Below, one piece after another: positions 30,062 to 40,600 of a stretch of DNA of 64,000 nucleotides. Position 1 is the first letter of the stretch. Each line of letters opens with the position of its first letter. The notes under the pieces were generated by a model. It was given only the letters and a program-made list of their open reading frames with translations, was not told the origin of the DNA and did no database searches. The position numbers and the translations under genes were made by a program. The stretch comes from Patiria pectinifera (taxonomy: Eukaryota; Echinodermata; Asteroidea; Valvatida; Asterinidae): assembly GCA_029964075.1 (NCBI GenBank), contig CM057149.1, positions 37,902,900 through 37,966,899 of the forward strand, read 5' to 3'.

Positions 30062-30584
30062 CTTGTTCTGCAAGAGAGTAGGCCAACAAGTTGGAATTAC
30101 AAACACGATTGTTTTGAAAACAAAACATAATTAGTGCAGTGATCGTGCGAGAATACACAAAACTGTATGACATGAAGTTTAGTTTTGCAGCATTTCTGTA
30201 TTATGTTCCAAGTTTCTGTGACCTACATGTAGAATTTCCTATGACAAAGCATTAAGCAACATGTTGGATAGGCAGTGTATATTTGACTGTGAACCGGTTC
30301 CCATTTGTTTTCACTCTTGTTGGAATTAGCAGCACTGCTCTGAACATGCGCAGTGGACATTTTTTGAGATTTAGTATTTTTTTGCCCTGACAAATCTTGA
30401 TCTGTCTTTTCTGGGAATGAATTTTCCATTTTCATGTATTTATTTGAAGGTCTTACCGCTCATACTTGAAGTGATACATGCCTTTTTATGAATATTCTGC
30501 TGCAGTTGCATTTCGCATGCGTGTGGTTTTACTTGGCAGTCCGAAGAGCTTGCAGACCAGTGATTAACAACCCCACTAATGTTT

Positions 30585-31040
30585 TGCAAACCCGACCCAA
30601 AACCGAAATCAACCCGACCCGAAACCGACTATGGGTCGGTCAGTTTTTTATCACTTCAGTCGGGTCGGTTCGGTTTCGGTTTTGAGTTTGAGATTTTCGG
30701 GCCGGGTCGGTTCAGCCAGCTTGTGAAAAACTCAAATAAATACCGATACAGACAAAATAAACAGACACAGTATAATAATATTGCAGAGTTACTGTGTCTG
30801 ATAGGGTATGACCATAGTACGACCAACGTCAACCCACCGCAGGATCATGCGATACCTATCGTGCGTATAGGCCCACATGAGTCTTCACCCTACCGTACGG
30901 TATGTCATTCATTTACTGAGAGACGACAATTTTCAGGTGACGCTGCAGGCACAAAAAGCGGACAGACACACAATTGAAATTTTGTTGTATCGGGTCGGGT
31001 CGATTAGGGAAGTTCAGATCAGTTTCCGCTGGGATTCGGT
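30585..31040. repeat. Element with clustered CCCGACCC/GGGTCGG motifs
   Basis: Repeats of ACCCGACCC and AACCGAAATC at 30590-30630, the inverse GGGTCGGTTCGGTTTCGG at 30662-30712, and TCGGGTCGGGTCG at 30991. Such clustered subterminal motifs are typical of non-autonomous hAT-type elements. Exact ends were not found. Confidence 0.45.
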
Positions 31041-31269
31041 TTGTTTCTTCAATGTTTTGAGTCAGTTTGGCCTGGTCAAGTACCCCTAGAACTATGGGTT
31101 TTGTTACACAATACCCATAGCTAGGCATATCAATGCAAACATGCTGCATACTCTACAATAATATACAATCAACCTGGAAATGAGTTGGCCGCCATTTTGT
31201 TTATGTGAAGCTAGCCATACTACGCATGAAGGAAGTGTACAGTGCCAACCCAAACAAGATGGCAGCCAG

Positions 31270-31759
31270 AAAGAATATGCCCTTTTCGCACTGAGCCAAC
31301 CTGACACTTGAAACGTGCACGCACGCAGAATGATCGCAGTCATTTTCGGTTCGATCGCTCGGAGCGCGCCGCGGGGGGTATGGTAGGAGCGGAACGATAA
31401 TATGCGCATGCGTACAAGTGCAAGTACGTACCCCCCACGGTGCCCCCCAAGCGATCGAACCGAAAATGACTGCGATCATTCTGCGCACGTGCACGTTTCA
31501 AGTGTCAGGTTGGCTCAGTGCGGAAAGGGCATATTTTTCATCATTTTTGCCGAAAAACCGACAGAATCCACCGATGTTTGTTTGGTGTACATAACGTGAG
31601 TATGTCATTGAGGTATTGTACAGAGTTTAAGGGCAAACTGTGCAGCGGTTCTGTGGGAAAAAGCTTGGTTGGGATGGACGTTTTTGTACTTAGTTGGTGT
31701 TTTGTATAGCAAACAGTTTAGCGGGGTGTAGTGGAGCCTCAGTCATAGTTCTAGGAGTA
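31270..31759. mobile_element. Long-palindrome element family D, left-truncated copy
   Basis: The centre (CGATCGCTCGGAGCGCGCCG, then inverted GCGATCGAACCGAAAATGAC) and the right arm match 31936-32687. The right end is TAGTTCTAGGAGTA at 31759. The left arm is lost beyond about 31270. Confidence 0.75.
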
Positions 31760-31764
31760 GTAAG

Positions 31765-31865
31765 CAGTGGTAAGCGCTTTATTGGATGCCTGGATGCGCA
31801 GATGTGCGGATGCAGAGTGGGAGGGCGCTTTATTGGATGCCTGGATGCGTGGATGCGGAGTGGGC
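31765..31865. repeat. GCGCTTTATTGGATGCCTGGATGCG tandem repeat
   Basis: Two copies of GCGCTTTATTGGATGCCTGG (near 31775 and 31829) with scattered GGATGCG and GGATGCGGAGTGGG. It separates the two family D palindromes. Confidence 0.65.
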
Positions 31866-31935
31866 ATGAAGTAAATTTTAATCAATAGAGGGCGCTATAG
31901 AAAACCGACTGCGCATCCTCGCAGCCATGGATGCG

Positions 31936-32687
31936 TACTCCTAGAACTATGATGCTCCGCGTGAGCGGAGCCTCATAGACACAGAACTCCGCAAAATTGT
32001 TTGCAGCACAAAACACCAATTAAGTACAAAAACGTCCATCAACACAGAGACATTTCCCACAGAACCGCTGCACAGATTGCCCCTAAACTTCGAACAATAC
32101 CTCATGACATACTCACGTTATGTGCACCCAACAAACATCGGTGGATTCTGTCTGTTTTCGGCAAAAATGATGAAAAATATGCCCTTTCCGCACTGTGCCA
32201 ACCTAACACTTAAAACGAGCACGCGCGCGGAATGATCGCAGTCATTTTCGGTTCGATCGCTCGGAGCGCGCCGAGGGGGGTATGGTGTAGAGCGGAACGA
32301 TAGTATGCGTACAAGTGCAAGTACGTACCCCCCGCGGCGCGCTCCGAGCGATCGAACCGAAAATGACTGCGATCATTCTGCGCGCGTGCTCGTTTCAAGT
32401 GTTAGGTTGGCTCAGTGCAGAAAGGGCATATTTTTCATCATTTTTGCCGAAAACAGACAGACATGACAGAATCCATCGATGTTTGTTGGGTGCACATAAC
32501 GTGAGTATGTCATGAGGTATAGTTCGAAGTTTAGGGGCAATCTGTGCAGCGGTTCTGTGGGAAATGTCTCTGTTTTGATGGACGTTTTTGTACTTAATTG
32601 GTGTTTTGTGCTGCAAACAATTTTGCGGAGTTCTGTGTCTATGAGGCTCCGCTCACGCGGAGCATCATAGTTCTAAGACTAGGAGTA
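31936..32687. mobile_element. Long-palindrome element family D, complete copy
   Basis: 752 bp from TACTCCTAG to CTAGGAGTA. The arms of about 345 bp are near-perfect inverted repeats (for example CTCCGCGTGAGCGGAGCCTC on the left, GAGGCTCCGCTCACGCGGAG on the right) around a loop of about 45 nt. Flanks on both sides read GGATGCG. TA ends fit a TA target duplication. Confidence 0.85.
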
Positions 32688-35056
32688 TAAATGGATGCGC
32701 GGATATGGAATGGAGTGGCCCTGTATTCTATAGTTGTGCCAAGGTGATTTTTGAGCAATAAAAAAAACCATTTTCAACTCTAATTTGATCAAAACAAAAC
32801 AGGGGCCCTACACTTCACGATCGCCGTAACAATAGCCACTGGCACTGCGAATGCGATTGAAATCAGTTGCCAAGAACATGAAGAACTGGACCGTAGACCA
32901 ACATGCATCGAAACGTTTATAGGGCCTGTCACCCTAGGTGGCTTGCAGACGGCTACACGTATTACCTTACCTGACTTTGGCCTGTGGGGTCGGGGTTAGG
33001 CTGAACGGGATCCATGGCAATCAAGCAAGGATATCTTTTACCTTCAAATGTCGTCTGCACTGCCCAGTGCCTTTTTGACGCAGTGAAAAATTAGACTGGC
33101 CCCTTTACAATATGTTTTATGTTTTTATCACGTGAATAGCAGTATCGTCAAATGTGGCACTGGATGCCAGACAAGGGATGGGTCGCTTAATCTACGGAGG
33201 GTCAAAAGTGCCTTTTCTATTAATTATAAAACTTTTTCAGTGCTCCCTCAAAACTTGCTCAAATTGTCGCAGAAACTATTATCAATCGGGAAGAACGGGA
33301 TTTCATCAAATATCTCATAATTTCCCGCCGGGAAGAACGTGGGGAGGGGGGGGGGGGCGTGGGGGACTATTATGGACGGTGAACTGTCATGCAGGGAGGC
33401 ATTGCCCTAGTGCGGCCCTCCCATTTACCCAAGTGCTCCCCTTGCGGAGCCCCTCGAGCATTATGTTGCCCCTCGCGATGAAAACAAAACTGGCCCTAAA
33501 ATTTCGGATAATTTGTTTTCAGTAACTCAAGGTCTGATATGAACGAGGAAGTTGAAACCAACGCTTACAGTGCAATTCGCCTAATGATGGGCACATAATA
33601 CGTAGTTTGCATAATGGCCGGTTTTGAAGAGCGCCCCCTATTTTGGAATATGGTACCAGCCCGCAGCCACCCCAACCCCCTCCCCCTTTTTCATTTTACG
33701 GCGGCAAAGTGTCCGGTGAAAAAAACGCGTCGACATTTTAGCACAGATGTGCATCCCCCCTTCCCAAAAAAATGCTGGATACCCCTGTGCACCGACGGAA
33801 GATGCCTTTTACTAAACAAGTGTTTCATTTTTGGTGATGCCCCCTCCCCTTCCCCCAGTTTGAAACCGTTCCGCCGCCGCGCGCTGCGGTCATGGTTCCT
33901 TGTCTTATTTTATTGGCTCCAGAGACGGACATTCTGCGAAAAGGAGTTTAATTTCAACTCCACTTATTCTACCTCTTACAAAAGCGCCGCCGCACCTAGG
34001 GGTGGGGGCCCCCTCGGGGGCTTTTTTTTTGGGGGGGGGGGGGGTAATTTTTTAGTCCCGGCGATTTGACCGTGGTTATATGTGGCCTAATTTCGAGTCC
34101 AGGCGCCACCAAAGTCAAAATAGTCCGTCTCCCCTCCCATTCCCCCCCCCCCCAAAAAATAATAATCCTGGGGGCGCCACTGTTTAAAAGCGAATTATTG
34201 AACTCTAAATGCACACAGAACATGTCAGGTGTGTGATAATTGTGTCTGATAAGATATGCCACGATATTTATCTCAAAACATAAATACAATTACAGCAAAT
34301 TTATGAGCTTAGAATAAATCCTTGGTGTTTTTTTAAAATGTGGTTCGGAAAACCTAGTTGCAAAATGATGATGCCTTTAATGTTTTTCCGCACCTGTCTG
34401 AATGGACTTTTACCGAACTTTTCAATTTCCTGCGTGGTATACTGGCATAACATTGTCAGAATGACTAGCCAACTGGAAAATCCGGTGTAATGTATTTATA
34501 TAACCGTGAAGGTTAACACAAGTCACTATAACCAACAACACTTCCGGTTAGTTAAACTGTTCTTAACAAACTAAATACAAAATGAAAGTACATATGTATT
34601 ACCATATGCAAGTGCACAGCTAGTAACCGTCATTTTACAACAGAAAACAAAACAAAACAAAACAGTGTATGTGTTTATTACGAACATCACTTCATCGTGT
34701 GCTTTGATTTTGCCTGTTCTTAAACGATATAGATTTTGAGGTGATGACCACATGATTGTGTGGGTAGGTTGCTGCATGAGATAAACAAGTGACTGGACAT
34801 GTTTTATCCGCGGCAAGTTTCGCCATGGCTTCATTAGTATTGTAAGCAATTTGTAGACATTTCATCTGGTGACTTCACTTGGGTTTCAAGGAGAAAACGG
34901 ATTCCATTGATAGTAAGCTTTCAACGCTGGCATTCATCGCCTGCATACATGTGGAGTATATTGCACCTCTAATTCAGTGCTGACTCCGACGTAAGTGTCA
35001 CCGCTTTGCCAAAAGCCCGAGACAAGGATAGACTCCAAGAAGTTTCAGTCGTAAAG
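32688..35056. other. Intergenic region before the first TLR gene
   Basis: Apart from the hAT-type MITE, G-runs (33343-33358) and C-rich text, nothing recognisable. A perfect GTAAGT splice-donor word at 34991 precedes the TLR start and could belong to a 5' UTR intron, but no matching acceptor was established. Confidence 0.4.
33985..34182. mobile_element. hAT-type MITE related to 26248-26580
   Basis: The right end CCTGGGGGCGCCACTG is inverted to a decayed left end CGCCGCCGCACCTAGG. The interior 'gatttgaccgtggttatatg' parallels that of the 26248 MITE. Flanks TACAAAAG and TTTAAAAG match 6 of 8. Confidence 0.5.
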
Positions 35057-36967
35057 ATGGCATGCTTCCTCCTTACCCGTGTTCTCCCACTGCGAGCTTT
35101 GGTTATAATCGCCACCTGGTGTCTTGTGATCCAGACTACTCAAACCACACACCTTTGTCATGTATGCAAATGTGAGAACAACTTCTTAGGTCCACCTTAC
35201 CTCTCTGCGTCTTGCGAGATAAGCAGCCCCGTCTTCTTCTCGTACTTCCCCAATGTGACAGAATTTCCCTCCGAGGACTACGAGCTGGAACTAGGGAGCA
35301 ACGTGCCTGTCAACCAGCTGGTCTCCATACCAGAAGGCGCATTCGCGTCTTTCTCAAATTCGTCCCCCTGCTGCCTTGGACTGTACAGATTTTACAATCT
35401 GGCACCGATTTCAAATGACGCATTTCGAGGACTTCGACTACAGCGTGTAAACTTTGCTGGATTGGGTCTGGAAAGTTTACCCGTTGATGCGTTACGTGAG
35501 CAAAGCACGTCACTGATCAAAATAGACATCTTTGATGTATTGACTAATAAGGGGGGTGCTATTTTGCCTCCTCGTGTTCACTCTTTTGAGGCACTCCAGA
35601 CTATCACTATCACCAACACACCACTTAAGCACCTCCCAAACTGTTCCTTCTCCCACTTGCCTGTTCTTGTACACTTAAAAATCTCCCATGCGCTTCTGGA
35701 AGACGAAGACTTCCCTCGATTGGTCCTCCACGACGTTCCCCGCCTGGAAAATTTACAACTCAGCCACAACGGTTTCACAGAGATACCCGCCGCACTGACT
35801 GATCTTCCGAGTCTGAAACACTTGGACCTCTCTCACAACGAAATCAAGACTTTGGATGCCAGGGTTCTGAGAGACCTTCAAGGGTTAACTGAGCTGGATC
35901 TGCAAGGTAATCGAATCGAGATGGTTGATTCAGCGGGGGTGGAGGCCCTGAGAAACATGCCATCCCTTGAGGTGTTTCGTCTTGGAAGTGGTAGCCCCTT
36001 CTTATGCACGTGCCAGCTGCTACCCTTCGTTCGCTGGCTGCACCAATCGTCGATAGTCATCGGCAGCAGGAGCAACTTCGCTGCCTATTCGTGTAAAAAC
36101 CCACCACATCTCTTAGGAGCTGAACTGTTGTCACCAGATCTTGTCTCCTACCTGGAGTCAAACTGTAGTGAAGATACGACAACTACCCCTACTGAATTGC
36201 CGCTCGTCAATACAACAAAGAAAAACGAAGGAGGCAATATCGTGGTTACGTTTTCGCCATATCGCATCATCGTACCCGTTGTGACCGTGTCGGTCGTGCT
36301 GAGCATAGTTGGTGTGATAAGCACCTGGTTGATGTATAAGAAACTGAGGAGGAGATGGGTGGGTTTGTTTAGACGTTTTGATTCCAGAAATCTTACCCGT
36401 CATGCCTCCCACCAAGAGACCGAATACAGATACGACGCGTACGTCTGCCACCACGAAAGTGCGACTGAGTTTGTCGTCAATGAGATGATACCGGAGATGG
36501 AAGGGGAGCAAGATGGCTTCCGTCTCTGCCTGTCGTTCAGAGATTTCCTGGTCGGAGCGGACCAGCTCGACAACGTGGCTACCGCCATTGATGCGAGCCG
36601 GGTCGTCATCGTGCTCCTTGACGCTGACTTTATCACCTGTGGCCACTGCATGTTGGAGTTAAACATGGCGTGTACACGGACGCTGGAGGAAGGCTCATTA
36701 GGCGGAGTTCCAGTCGCTAGTGCCGAGTCCCAGCACCTCCTTCCTGGAGGCGCAACTGGTCTTCTACTCGTGCTGCTCGACGCTCTACCTGTGGACGCCT
36801 TGCCGACCACACTGAGGGTCCTCCTAGACAAGATCACATGCTTGGAGTGGAGCACGCAGGATGCAGCAAGATGCTGGCAACAACTTAAATCAGCCCTTCA
36901 TGATACCGCAGATAACCCAAACCTGCAACAAGAACATAATGTTGACATAACACAGCCACTAGTATAG
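35057..36967 (+). CDS. Toll-like receptor, short LRR ectodomain, intronless
   Basis: 636 residues in one exon. Start chosen at ATG 35057 (A at -3, G at +4), which directly opens a signal peptide (MACFLLTRVLPLRALVIIAT). The ectodomain has a Cys-rich start (CHVCKC), about six to eight LRRs (clearest: LENLQLSHN, LKHLDLSHN, LTELDLQGN at about 230-305) and one LRRCT (CTC at 317-319). A transmembrane helix spans about 404-427 and a TIR domain about 455-620. TIR box 1 is YDAYVCHH (459), box 2 RDFLVG (495-500), box 3-like CWQQL near the end. The BB-loop proline (RDxxPG) is replaced by V499, in a position important for adaptor signalling in vertebrate TLRs. The ectodomain is far shorter than the 20 or so LRRs of vertebrate TLRs. 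Likely an innate-immune pattern receptor; ligand unknown. A paralogue starts at 62827. Confidence 0.92.
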   Translation: MACFLLTRVLPLRALVIIATWCLVIQTTQTTHLCHVCKCENNFLGPPYLSASCEISSPVFFSYFPNVTEFPSEDYELELGSNVPVNQLVSIPEGAFASFSNSSPCCLGLYRFYNLAPISNDAFRGLRLQRVNFAGLGLESLPVDALREQSTSLIKIDIFDVLTNKGGAILPPRVHSFEALQTITITNTPLKHLPNCSFSHLPVLVHLKISHALLEDEDFPRLVLHDVPRLENLQLSHNGFTEIPAALTDLPSLKHLDLSHNEIKTLDARVLRDLQGLTELDLQGNRIEMVDSAGVEALRNMPSLEVFRLGSGSPFLCTCQLLPFVRWLHQSSIVIGSRSNFAAYSCKNPPHLLGAELLSPDLVSYLESNCSEDTTTTPTELPLVNTTKKNEGGNIVVTFSPYRIIVPVVTVSVVLSIVGVISTWLMYKKLRRRWVGLFRRFDSRNLTRHASHQETEYRYDAYVCHHESATEFVVNEMIPEMEGEQDGFRLCLSFRDFLVGADQLDNVATAIDASRVVIVLLDADFITCGHCMLELNMACTRTLEEGSLGGVPVASAESQHLLPGGATGLLLVLLDALPVDALPTTLRVLLDKITCLEWSTQDAARCWQQLKSALHDTADNPNLQQEHNVDITQPLV

Positions 36968-38286
36968 ACTTTCCTAGAAGCAATTTAAGCATGCAAATAT
37001 AACATGATTTGAGGGAAGGTAGTGCAAAACTATGTTTCCGAGGTAATGCGGATTTGAAGCAATCCGGAGGGAGGAAGTATAAATAAGCCAACATCATAAC
37101 ATCCACAGGTACACAAAAGTCACCTAACTAAAATGGGAGGAATGCCTCCTTTTTCCGAAAATGTCCGAAGTTTGCCGAATTCATTTCGTCGACAATCTTG
37201 GATAGCGACCGGGTATTTCCGAGTATAAATAGGCTTTATTTACCTGCCCTGCTAGGCCTACATGTGCATGTGTATTTAATTTTTAATGGCAAATCATTTT
37301 TTTAAAATCGAAAATAGGGGTGGGTGGGTGAGTAAAAACAAATTGGGAAAAAAATCCAAATTTAAAAACATTGAGCATTTTGAACATTTAAAAATCTTCC
37401 ATACTTTTCCGGACAACACTGAGGGCGCTGTTGCCGTTATGTCATTTCAAGTGCAGACACTGTTCAGTTCAAGGGTTTTCTGTTCAAATTGGGAACCCAA
37501 ATTTGCTCATTGAAAGCTTTTGTGAGAAAGGTTTGCTCATTAGCTTCCTGCCATGTACTGACACAACGACGAATCGTCAAAGAAAAGACAAAATAGCTGT
37601 AATATTTAGATTTCTGCCTAGAATGACATCACAGTTATTCTCATGAATGTGGAAATTCTCATGAACATAACAAACAAAAAGGCACACATAAGGTTAGATG
37701 GGACACAAAGGTGCATTATCTAGACTGCATTAAAAAAATTACATTACATGTCCTTATAATGGCCAACACAATCGGAGAATAAAAAGACAGTCTTGAGGGT
37801 AGTGAAAAGTTGTAAGGTTAAAAAACGAATGGTCTTTTCCATGCTTTTTCCCCTGGAAGAACGCAAGCGGGATAGCTTGCGTTTTATATTAATATTCATT
37901 ACTTTGCTAGTACTATCGTCAGCTTATACACGTTTGATTGCACTTCTGTGAACAATATTTAAACTCGAAACGTCATCAACGAATTCTTGGTCTTTTGAAG
38001 TAAACTCCCCGACTATGTTGTTTTTCATTTAGAGGGAAACATCACCCTCCCTCTCCCCAAAAAGGGGGGGGGGGGGGGGGGGGGGGGTAGAATGCCAAAT
38101 TGCCTTAGAGTGCAGGAGCAAGAATCGAATATTTCATTTTTTTTTCGGGGGCGGGGGTGCCCCGGACCACCTAGCACTCACCACCTCATATCGTTTCCCG
38201 AAAGCTATAGATCCGCCCCTGTGATACGTCAAAGCAACTACTTATTTGCATTGTTACAATGAATGCCCATGATAGAATCTGTTTTC
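36968..38286. other. Region downstream of the first TLR gene
   Basis: No gene. From about 37740 it matches 50470-51900, including 'ggaagaacgcaa' and CTCGAAACGTCATCAACGAA. It also carries a G-run at 38065-38088. Confidence 0.5.
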
Positions 38287-39750
38287 TACGAAAGCCCATT
38301 AGCGCCACTGCAAGTATATATGTTACAGATTATGTAATTCGTTATTACGGATTATTAATTCGTTATTACGGATTACTAATTCGTTATTACGGATTACTTA
38401 ATTCGTTATTACGGATTATAAATTCGTTATTACGGATTATTAATTTGTTATTACGGATTACTAATTCGTTATTACGGATTACTAATTCGTTATTACGGAT
38501 TAATTAATTCGTTATTACGGATTATTTAATTCGTTATTACGGATTATTAATTCGTTATTACGGATTACTAATTCGTTATTACGGATTATTAATTCGTTAT
38601 TACGGATTATTAATTCGTTATTACGGATTATTTAATTCGTTATTACGGATTATTAATTCGTTATTACGGATTATTTAATTCGTTATTACGGATTATTTAA
38701 TTCGTTATTACGGATTATTAATTCGTTATTACGGATTACTTATTCGTTATTACGGATTATTAATTCGTTATTACGGATTATTAATTCGTTATTACGGATT
38801 ATTTAATTCGTTATTACGGATTATTAATTCGTTATTACGAATTAGGTCTGATGTTCTCACACGTGAAGAACACGTGACCATGGGCCTGTGTATATAGCGC
38901 CGCTAGGCGGCGCTATCTTTGCATACAACGTTTGCACTCCTGTGCCATACTTGCCGAGTAATGACTCAGAACGTATGAGTAATTCGTAATAACGAATTAA
39001 TAATCCGTAATAACGAATTAAATAATCCGTAATAACGAATTAATAATCCGTAATAACGAATTAAATAATCCGTTATAACGAATTAGTAATCCGTAATAAC
39101 GAATTAAATAATCCGTTATAACGAATTAATAATCCGTAATAACGAATTAAATAATCCGTAATAACGAATTAATAATCCGTAATAACGAATTAAATAATCC
39201 GTTATAACGAATTAGTAATCCGTAATAACGAATTAAATAATCCGTAATAACGAACTAATAATCCGTAATAATGAATTAGTAATCCGTAATAACGAATTAA
39301 ATAATCCGTTATAACGAATTAATAATCCGTAATAACGAATTAGTAATCCGTAATAATGAATTAATAATCCGTAATAACGAATTAATAATCTGTAATAACG
39401 AATTAATAATCCGTAATAACGAATTAAATAATCCGTTATAACGAATTAGTAATCCGTAATAACGAATTAAATAATCCGTAATAACGAATTAATAATCCGT
39501 AATAACGAATTAGTATTCCGTAATAACGAATAATAATCCGTAATAACGAATTAATAATCCGTAATAACGAATTAAATAATCCGTTATAACGAATTAGTAA
39601 TCCGTAATAACGAATTAAATAATCCGTAATAACGAATTAATAATCCGTAATAACGAATTAGTAATCCGTAATAATGAATTAATAATCCGTAATAACGAAT
39701 TAAATAATCCGCAACATATATACTTGCAGTGGCGCTAATGGGCTTTCGTA
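38287..39750. mobile_element. Foldback element built from inverted 21-23-bp satellite arrays
   Basis: The outer 38 bp (starting TACGAAAGCCCATTAGCG) are perfect inverted repeats. GTTTTC is duplicated exactly at 38281-38286 and 39751-39756. The left arm (about 38337-38847) is a tandem array of ATTCGTTATTACGGATTATT-type monomers; the right arm (about 38987-39711) is the inverted array, longer and with a CCGTTATAACGAA variant. The spacer 38848-38986 holds a CG-rich hairpin. The related block at 51850-51920 lacks the element and resembles the empty site. No coding capacity. Confidence 0.9.
38894..38916. repeat. Hairpin in spacer of the satellite foldback
   Basis: ATAGCGCCGC and GCGGCGCTAT, perfect 10-bp arms around TAG, at the centre of the large palindrome. 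Confidence 0.85.
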
Positions 39751-40060
39751 GTTTTCTTCATTATTGTTCCAATCATTTCCTGGTTTCGTTTCATCATCTA
39801 AACAATAACAATACAAGCAGAGTCCTTCACAATGATGTTTCGTACAATAAGTGTATCCTTGTATATAATATGGGACTAGTGGTCGCGTGATTGAGTTGTT
39901 GACGCTTTCGAAATAAAAAGCGAGTTTCAATTTCACAATGTTGAACGATGCAAGTGCAACAAAGATGTATCGTCAAGGACGTAAAGTTGGTTCACAGATT
40001 TTGTTCTCGCGTTGAACAAAGCGTCATAAAATCACTAGTGTTCCGTGGCTAAATTGGTGC

Positions 40061-40104
40061 ATGACGGTTGGTATTATTTGTGTCGTCTTTTCTGTTTACG
40101 GCTG
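40061..40104 (+). other. Candidate short hydrophobic first exon (copy A)
   Basis: ATG, 14 codons (MTVGIICVVFSVYG) and two bases, then a perfect GTAAGT donor. The duplicated copy at 60915-60958 keeps length, frame, hydrophobic character and donor. Signal-peptide-like, but no downstream exon was identified and the ATG context is weak. Confidence 0.3.
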
Positions 40105-40397
40105 GTAAGTGTTCTATGTTTTCGGGTATTGGTTTCTTGTAGGCAGTTATTTTTACCAACTATAAAACTCGATTGTAACCGACTCATATTGGGTGCGCAA
40201 GTGTGTGTGTGTGTGTGTGTGGGGGGATTTCCCGCCTTCAAGGGGGGGGGGAGGCTTGGCGAGCAATTGGTTCCCGGCCAACGGCAAAAGCCGTAAAAGC
40301 GTATTTTTGTATTCTTACGGCAGTTGGCACCTGCGAATATTTTATTTACACAATAGTACAGGGTACCCATTTTTCAGGCGACTTGAATCAAGGTAAT

Positions 40398-40436
40398 AGG
40401 ATTGTAGAGCGCCGCGCAGCGGCGCTCTACAATCCT
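40398..40436. repeat. Perfect hairpin with 18-bp arms
   Basis: AGGATTGTAGAGCGCCGC and its exact inverse around GCA. The palindrome extends imperfectly by about 8 bp on each side. Confidence 0.85.
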
Positions 40437-40525
40437 GTAACCTTTTACCTACGCGCGCGCGCGTATACTCTCTCCACATGTGTGAAAGTATATAATTTAT
40501 GAATTTCAAGGTTTCGTCGAGCACC

Positions 40526-40600
40526 GCCGTTGCCTAGTGGTTATGCAGACTGGCTAATTATTAGCGGTCCCAAGTTCGAATACTTGCTCTGTCCATTCAC
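40526..40600 (+). mobile_element. tRNA-like SINE head
   Basis: GCCGTTGCCTAGTGGTTATG (A box) and AAGTTCGAATAC (B box) at tRNA-like spacing. The acceptor and anticodon stems are not convincing, so it is a tRNA-derived repeat. Confidence 0.5.

Larger units (their letters stand above)
37740..40200. repeat. Duplicated block, copy A
   Basis: Its segments recur in order at 50470-50640, 51485-51930 and 60645-61060. Shared text includes GCCAACACAATCGGAG, CTCGAAACGTCATCAACGAA, AAGCTATAGATC, ACAATGAATGCCCATGAT, GGTGCATGACGGTTGGT and AAAACTCGATTGT. Copy A additionally holds the satellite foldback 38287-39750. It could be a repeated element of unknown kind or a segmental duplication. Confidence 0.75.

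Noticed and set aside
35006-35056. Upstream in-frame extension of the first TLR gene
   Set aside because: It would start at a TTG codon. The ATG at 35057 has a strong context and directly begins a signal peptide.
36158-36855. Long minus-strand open frames opposite the first TLR gene
   Set aside because: Antisense shadows of the TIR-encoding region with no domain similarity.
38259-38507. 82-residue open frame with LLIRYYG repeats
   Set aside because: Translation of the satellite arm of the foldback element.
38330-39710. CRISPR array, suggested by regular 21-bp repeats
   Set aside because: The host is an animal, there are no unique spacers, and the arms are inverted tandem satellites with transposon-type ends.
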